A DNA stretch of 50,956 bases from DATEOR01 sp046734455 (GTDB lineage: Bacteria > Actinomycetota > Thermoleophilia > Gaiellales > Gaiellaceae). The stretch lies in the NCBI GenBank assembly GCA_046734455.1, contig JBKPRJ010000063.1, positions 1 through 50,956 on the forward strand, read 5' to 3'. The position numbers and the translations under genes are program-made. Position 1 is the first letter of the stretch, and each line of letters starts with the position of its first letter. The notes beneath the pieces are model-generated. The model was not told the origin of the DNA. It saw only the letters and a list, made by a program, of their open reading frames with translations, and made no database searches. This document shows positions 48,086 to 50,956 of this stretch, in pieces.

Positions 48086-48739
48086 CTAGGAGATGAGCTC
48101 TTTGAACCCGGGCTCGTCGCGAATCGGGTCGAAGTCCGAGTCCTTCGCGGCGAGCTCGCGGAAGTCAGGCCACGCCTCGATCGCGCGGCGAAGGTGCTCG
48201 ATCGCGTCCTCCGCGCGGCCGGCAAGGCTCTCGACGCACGCGAGGTTGTAGAGCGGCCCGACGTACTCAGGATGCTCGTCCACAATCGCGCGCGCCTGGT
48301 CGGCGGCCTCCGCGTACCGGCCGGCTTCGTAGAGCGGGTTCACCTGCGCCCAGACCTCCCAGCCGACCGGCACGTAGGCCTTCCCGAGCGTGGCGCCCAT
48401 GGCGAGGATCGTGGTGCCCGGCTCCTCCGCGAAAGCCGTTCGCTTCACGCTCGGCATCACGTGAACGAAGGTGCCGGCAGGCGCGTCGAATGACTCGCCT
48501 GCGAGCTCGAAACGCGCGCGTCCTTCCTGGACGAAGTAGAGCTCCTCCTGCTGGCCCTCGGCGTCGGCCTCGACGTCCGCCTCGTCGTGTTCGTTGATGA
48601 TCCGGTCGCCGGCCTCCTTGGCGGTCCAGGTGTTGATGCCGAAGGACTTGATCCCGAAGTGGTGCCGGACCGGCCGCCATGGAGCGCGACCGTCGCTGAC
48701 CTCCCCAATGTCTTGGAGATGCGCGACCTGATAGCCCAT
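48086..48739 (-). CDS. Cupin-TPR protein
   Basis: 217 residues from ATG 48739. N-terminal part (1-125) is a cupin: INEHDEADVEADAEGQQEEL with YFVQEGRARFELAGESFDAP, then AGTFVHVMPSVKRTAFAEEP. The metal His set looks reduced. The C-terminal part (about 140-217) holds two or three TPR-like helical repeats: NPLYEAGRYAEAADQARAIV, YVGPLYNLACVESLAGRAED, AIEHLRRAIEAWPDFRELAA. The combination is probably regulatory or stress-related; substrate unknown. Start lacks a strong ribosome site; it is 72 bases from the divergent BNR gene. Confidence 0.78.
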   Translation of the reverse strand: MGYQVAHLQDIGEVSDGRAPWRPVRHHFGIKSFGINTWTAKEAGDRIINEHDEADVEADAEGQQEELYFVQEGRARFELAGESFDAPAGTFVHVMPSVKRTAFAEEPGTTILAMGATLGKAYVPVGWEVWAQVNPLYEAGRYAEAADQARAIVDEHPEYVGPLYNLACVESLAGRAEDAIEHLRRAIEAWPDFRELAAKDSDFDPIRDEPGFKELIS

Positions 48740-48811
48740 GCGAGCTGAGGCTACCGATCCGAGTCGCGGTTTGACGACTCGCCGGCCGCGTCGTACGATC
48801 CGGCGTCCGGG

Positions 48812-50347
48812 ATGAACCGTCGCTTTCTCATTGCGGGACTCGGGGTTGTTGTGGCAATCCTGCTGGCGGTGGTCCTGCGCCCGAACGGTTCGGACGACGG
48901 GACGCGCGCCGCCGAGCCGGCGGCGAACGTCGACACCGGGGAGAGCGCCGAGCCGGCCGAGTCCGAAGAGGAACTCGAGGCCGAGGAAGGGCGCGGCGGC
49001 GCCCAGGAAGCACAGGAAGAGACCGAAGTCACCGAGCAGCGCCTCGAGGCCCTTGCCGAGGCCAAGGCGAACGGCAGGTTCGGCCAGAAGGTCTCCGCCA
49101 CCACGACGCCTGCGACCGGCTGGGTCGGTTCGCAGGTCCTGAGCTCGACGTTCGACGACTGGGAGCCCGCGGTCGCGACGGATCCCAAGGCGCCGTACAT
49201 CTACCTGCTGACGACGCGGTATGGCACCCGAGACTGCGGCAGCCACTGCCCCACTCCCTTCATCCCGATCACGATCTCGAGCGACGGCGGAACGACGTGG
49301 AGCCCGCAGGTCCCAATCTGCGAATGCGACCGGTCGAAGGCGCAGTACGACCCGACCATCGAGGTCGTCCCGAACACCGGCGCCGTGTATTCGGTCTTTC
49401 TAAACTGGGACCGCCACAACGGCTTCTCGACGGTCTTCACGAAGTCGACCGACCACGGGAAGACCTGGACGGATCCGGTGCACGTGTACGGCAACGTCTC
49501 CTGGACCGACAAGCCGGAGGTCACGATGAGCCCCTCCGGGAAGGACGTCTACGTCTCTTGGAACGGGCCGCAGGGCGGCGACCTCTACGTCGGCATCTCC
49601 CACGACTTCGGCGAGACGTGGACTCAGCAGAAGCTGAGCGACGACAAGCGCTACTACTACGCTTACGATGCGCGCGTCCTCAGCGACGGGACGGTCATTT
49701 TCTCGGAGTCCAGCATCGTCTACTCCGGCCTCACGAACGTGAACGGCGAGGTCTGGCACCACGCGGTCATCTCACGCGACAAGGGCGAGACGTGGGAGAA
49801 CGTCATCGTCGCCAAGGTGCCGCTCGGCGAGAACTGCATCGCCGCCGGCTGCGGGCCCGACTTCTACACGGGCCAGACGTCCGTCGTCGAGGATGCGCCC
49901 GGCCATCTCGTCTTCGCCTACGAGGGCCCGACCACCGATGCCGGCCCGCAGCGCGTCTACGTGGCGACGTCTTCGAACGGCGGCCGAAGCTGGAACGCCG
50001 GCACCCCACTCTCGGTCTCCGGCGAGAACGCGACCCAGCCGCGGCTTGCATCGTCCGGCGGGGGGAACGCGCGGATCTGGTACATGCAGACCACGGGTCA
50101 CGACCCCGACGCGTGGAACGTCTGGTACCGCAGCTCCTCCGACGGGGGAGCGAGCTGGTCGTCGCCCGTGAAGATCAGCGACGCGCCGGAAGGCGCGGCC
50201 GGTTACATCGGTGCCAACGGCTTCGCCGAGATCTACGGCGACTACGGTGAGATCGCCGTGACGAACACCGGGAAGACCATCGCCACGTGGGGCGAGGGCT
50301 TCAGCTACACGGGCCCCGGCGGCACCTGGTTCAACATCCAGCGCTAG
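48812..50347 (+). CDS. Exported BNR-repeat (sialidase-like) beta-propeller protein
   Basis: 511 residues. Signal anchor FLIAGLGVVVAILLAVVL, an acidic Glu/Ala-rich linker (about 25-90), then a six-bladed-type propeller with at least six Asp-box motifs: SSDGGTTWS, STDHGKTWT, SHDFGETWT, SRDKGETWE, SSNGGRSWN and SSDGGASWS. Sialidases carry such boxes, but the catalytic Arg triad and Glu/Tyr pair are not clear, so it may only bind. Cysteines at RYGTRDCGSHCPTP and CECD hint at disulfides. Located on the outer face of the membrane. Confidence 0.83.
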   Translation: MNRRFLIAGLGVVVAILLAVVLRPNGSDDGTRAAEPAANVDTGESAEPAESEEELEAEEGRGGAQEAQEETEVTEQRLEALAEAKANGRFGQKVSATTTPATGWVGSQVLSSTFDDWEPAVATDPKAPYIYLLTTRYGTRDCGSHCPTPFIPITISSDGGTTWSPQVPICECDRSKAQYDPTIEVVPNTGAVYSVFLNWDRHNGFSTVFTKSTDHGKTWTDPVHVYGNVSWTDKPEVTMSPSGKDVYVSWNGPQGGDLYVGISHDFGETWTQQKLSDDKRYYYAYDARVLSDGTVIFSESSIVYSGLTNVNGEVWHHAVISRDKGETWENVIVAKVPLGENCIAAGCGPDFYTGQTSVVEDAPGHLVFAYEGPTTDAGPQRVYVATSSNGGRSWNAGTPLSVSGENATQPRLASSGGGNARIWYMQTTGHDPDAWNVWYRSSSDGGASWSSPVKISDAPEGAAGYIGANGFAEIYGDYGEIAVTNTGKTIATWGEGFSYTGPGGTWFNIQR

Positions 50348-50457
50348 CAGCCTTCCAACTCTTAACCCGAAGCTGGCGAACCCTTACGGAGGCCTGGCCC
50401 GTGCCTTGATCAGCGCTGGATAGCGTCGGCGGCGTCAACGTCGGAAAGGGAGAAGGC

Positions 50458-50844
50458 ATGCTCAAGACAACCATTGCAGCGGCCTTGATCGTTGCGTTCG
50501 CCGCGCTCGCCGCGGCCGCCACCGCCCCCGCGAAGGGCAGCGACGGCATCCTGAAGCGCGGCTCGTGCAGCGGGTCTGCGGACTGGAAGCTCAAGGCGAA
50601 GCACGACGACGGTCTGATCGAGACGGAGTTCGAGGTGGATCAGAACGTCGTCGGCCGCAGGTGGAAGGTCGTCATCCGCCAGAACGGGGTCAAGCGCTTC
50701 GAGGGGATCCGCCGGACGAAGGCGCCGAGTGGCTCTTTCGAGGTCAGGCGCCTGCTCGACAACAAGGGCGGTGCCGACCGGATCGTCGCGAAGGCACGTG
50801 CGCTCTCCAACGGCCAAACCTGCCGCGGCGAGCTCTCCATCTGA
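50458..50844 (+). CDS. Small secreted hypothetical protein
   Basis: 128 residues; ATG 50458 has GGGAGAAGG upstream. A signal peptide (TTIAAALIVAFAALAAAATA) leads to a strand-rich domain: RGSCSGSADWKLKAKHDDGL, IETEFEVDQNVVGRRWKVVI, SFEVRRLLDNKGGADRIVAK. Two cysteines (residue 37 and near the C-terminus, TCRGELSI) could form a disulfide joining the ends. No family recognised. It follows the BNR gene by 110 bases. Confidence 0.78.
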   Translation: MLKTTIAAALIVAFAALAAAATAPAKGSDGILKRGSCSGSADWKLKAKHDDGLIETEFEVDQNVVGRRWKVVIRQNGVKRFEGIRRTKAPSGSFEVRRLLDNKGGADRIVAKARALSNGQTCRGELSI

Positions 50845-50853
50845 GCGGACGAA

Positions 50854-50893
50854 GCCGCGCAAGGCTGGGGCGTCTGCCGCCGCCTTGCGCGGC
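50854..50893 (+). terminator. Terminator-like hairpin
   Basis: GCCGCGCAAGGC (50854-50865) pairs perfectly over 12 bp with GCCTTGCGCGGC (50882-50893), loop 16 bases, just after the stop at 50844. No clear U-tract. Confidence 0.55.
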
Positions 50894-50956
50894 CCGTGTC
50901 GAAGTGCTTGAGCTGGGCTCTCGTTCGCGGTGACGGGATCGTTACGAGGGCGGGGT

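Overview
The window is G+C-rich (about two thirds by eye) and reads as a chromosomal stretch of an actinobacterium, most plausibly a deep-branching lineage such as Thermoleophilia (inference). The signs are a WhiG/FliA-type sigma factor, F420/FMN split-barrel oxidoreductase, class F-like sortases, a UPF0182 protein, many GTG/TTG starts and tRNAs of bacterial type. No rRNA, CRISPR array or intact mobile element is visible.

Layout. 1-10.1 kb: an incomplete secreted Ig-like protein; a cytoplasmic sensor kinase; a tight PPOX/methyltransferase/ZIP run; tRNA-Cys; an ECF sigma factor followed by a small acidic protein and a 750-residue protein joining a degenerate sigma-like cytoplasmic part, one membrane helix and five extracellular repeats; a probable lipoprotein; a CBS-domain protein. 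10.1-13.2 kb: two small conserved-looking genes, then a gene graveyard with fragments in broken frames. 11.9-15.9 kb: a surface locus with a secreted protein ending in GGGE, a lysyl-oxidase-like protein, a small membrane-anchored surface protein and two sortases. 15.9-24.6 kb: a LysR regulator, a sigma/LuxR chimera, a cation/Ca exchanger, an operon of a second GGGE protein with a DUF11/Calx-beta surface protein, then an HD/alcohol-dehydrogenase-like/cupin operon. 24.7-32.3 kb: signalling, with two NarL-type regulators, a lone receiver, and a PAS-5xGAF histidine kinase. 32.4-37.7 kb: a second exchanger translationally coupled to a 1361-residue fusion (DNA-binding HTH, UPF0182 membrane domain, Ig-like domains, GGGE domain). 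37.8-50.9 kb: mostly ordinary genes (tRNA-Gly, RNase H-like, NIF3-like, aldehyde dehydrogenase, EF-G paralogue, GNAT, WhiG-type sigma, tRNA-Trp, Hsp20, YeaQ, cupin/TPR, BNR-repeat protein), with a truncated integrase beside tRNA-Trp.

The most promising undescribed item is the GGGE family: three paralogous extracytoplasmic helical domains within 26 kb, all ending exactly at the C-terminal residues GGGE. They occur as a stand-alone secreted protein, with a surface adhesin, and as the tail of a UPF0182 membrane protein. The first lies next to lysyl-oxidase and sortase genes, which suggests, by inference only, a cell-envelope cross-linking or attachment role.

All calls come from reading translations and motifs by eye; no database search was possible. 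Family names are recognition from memory.
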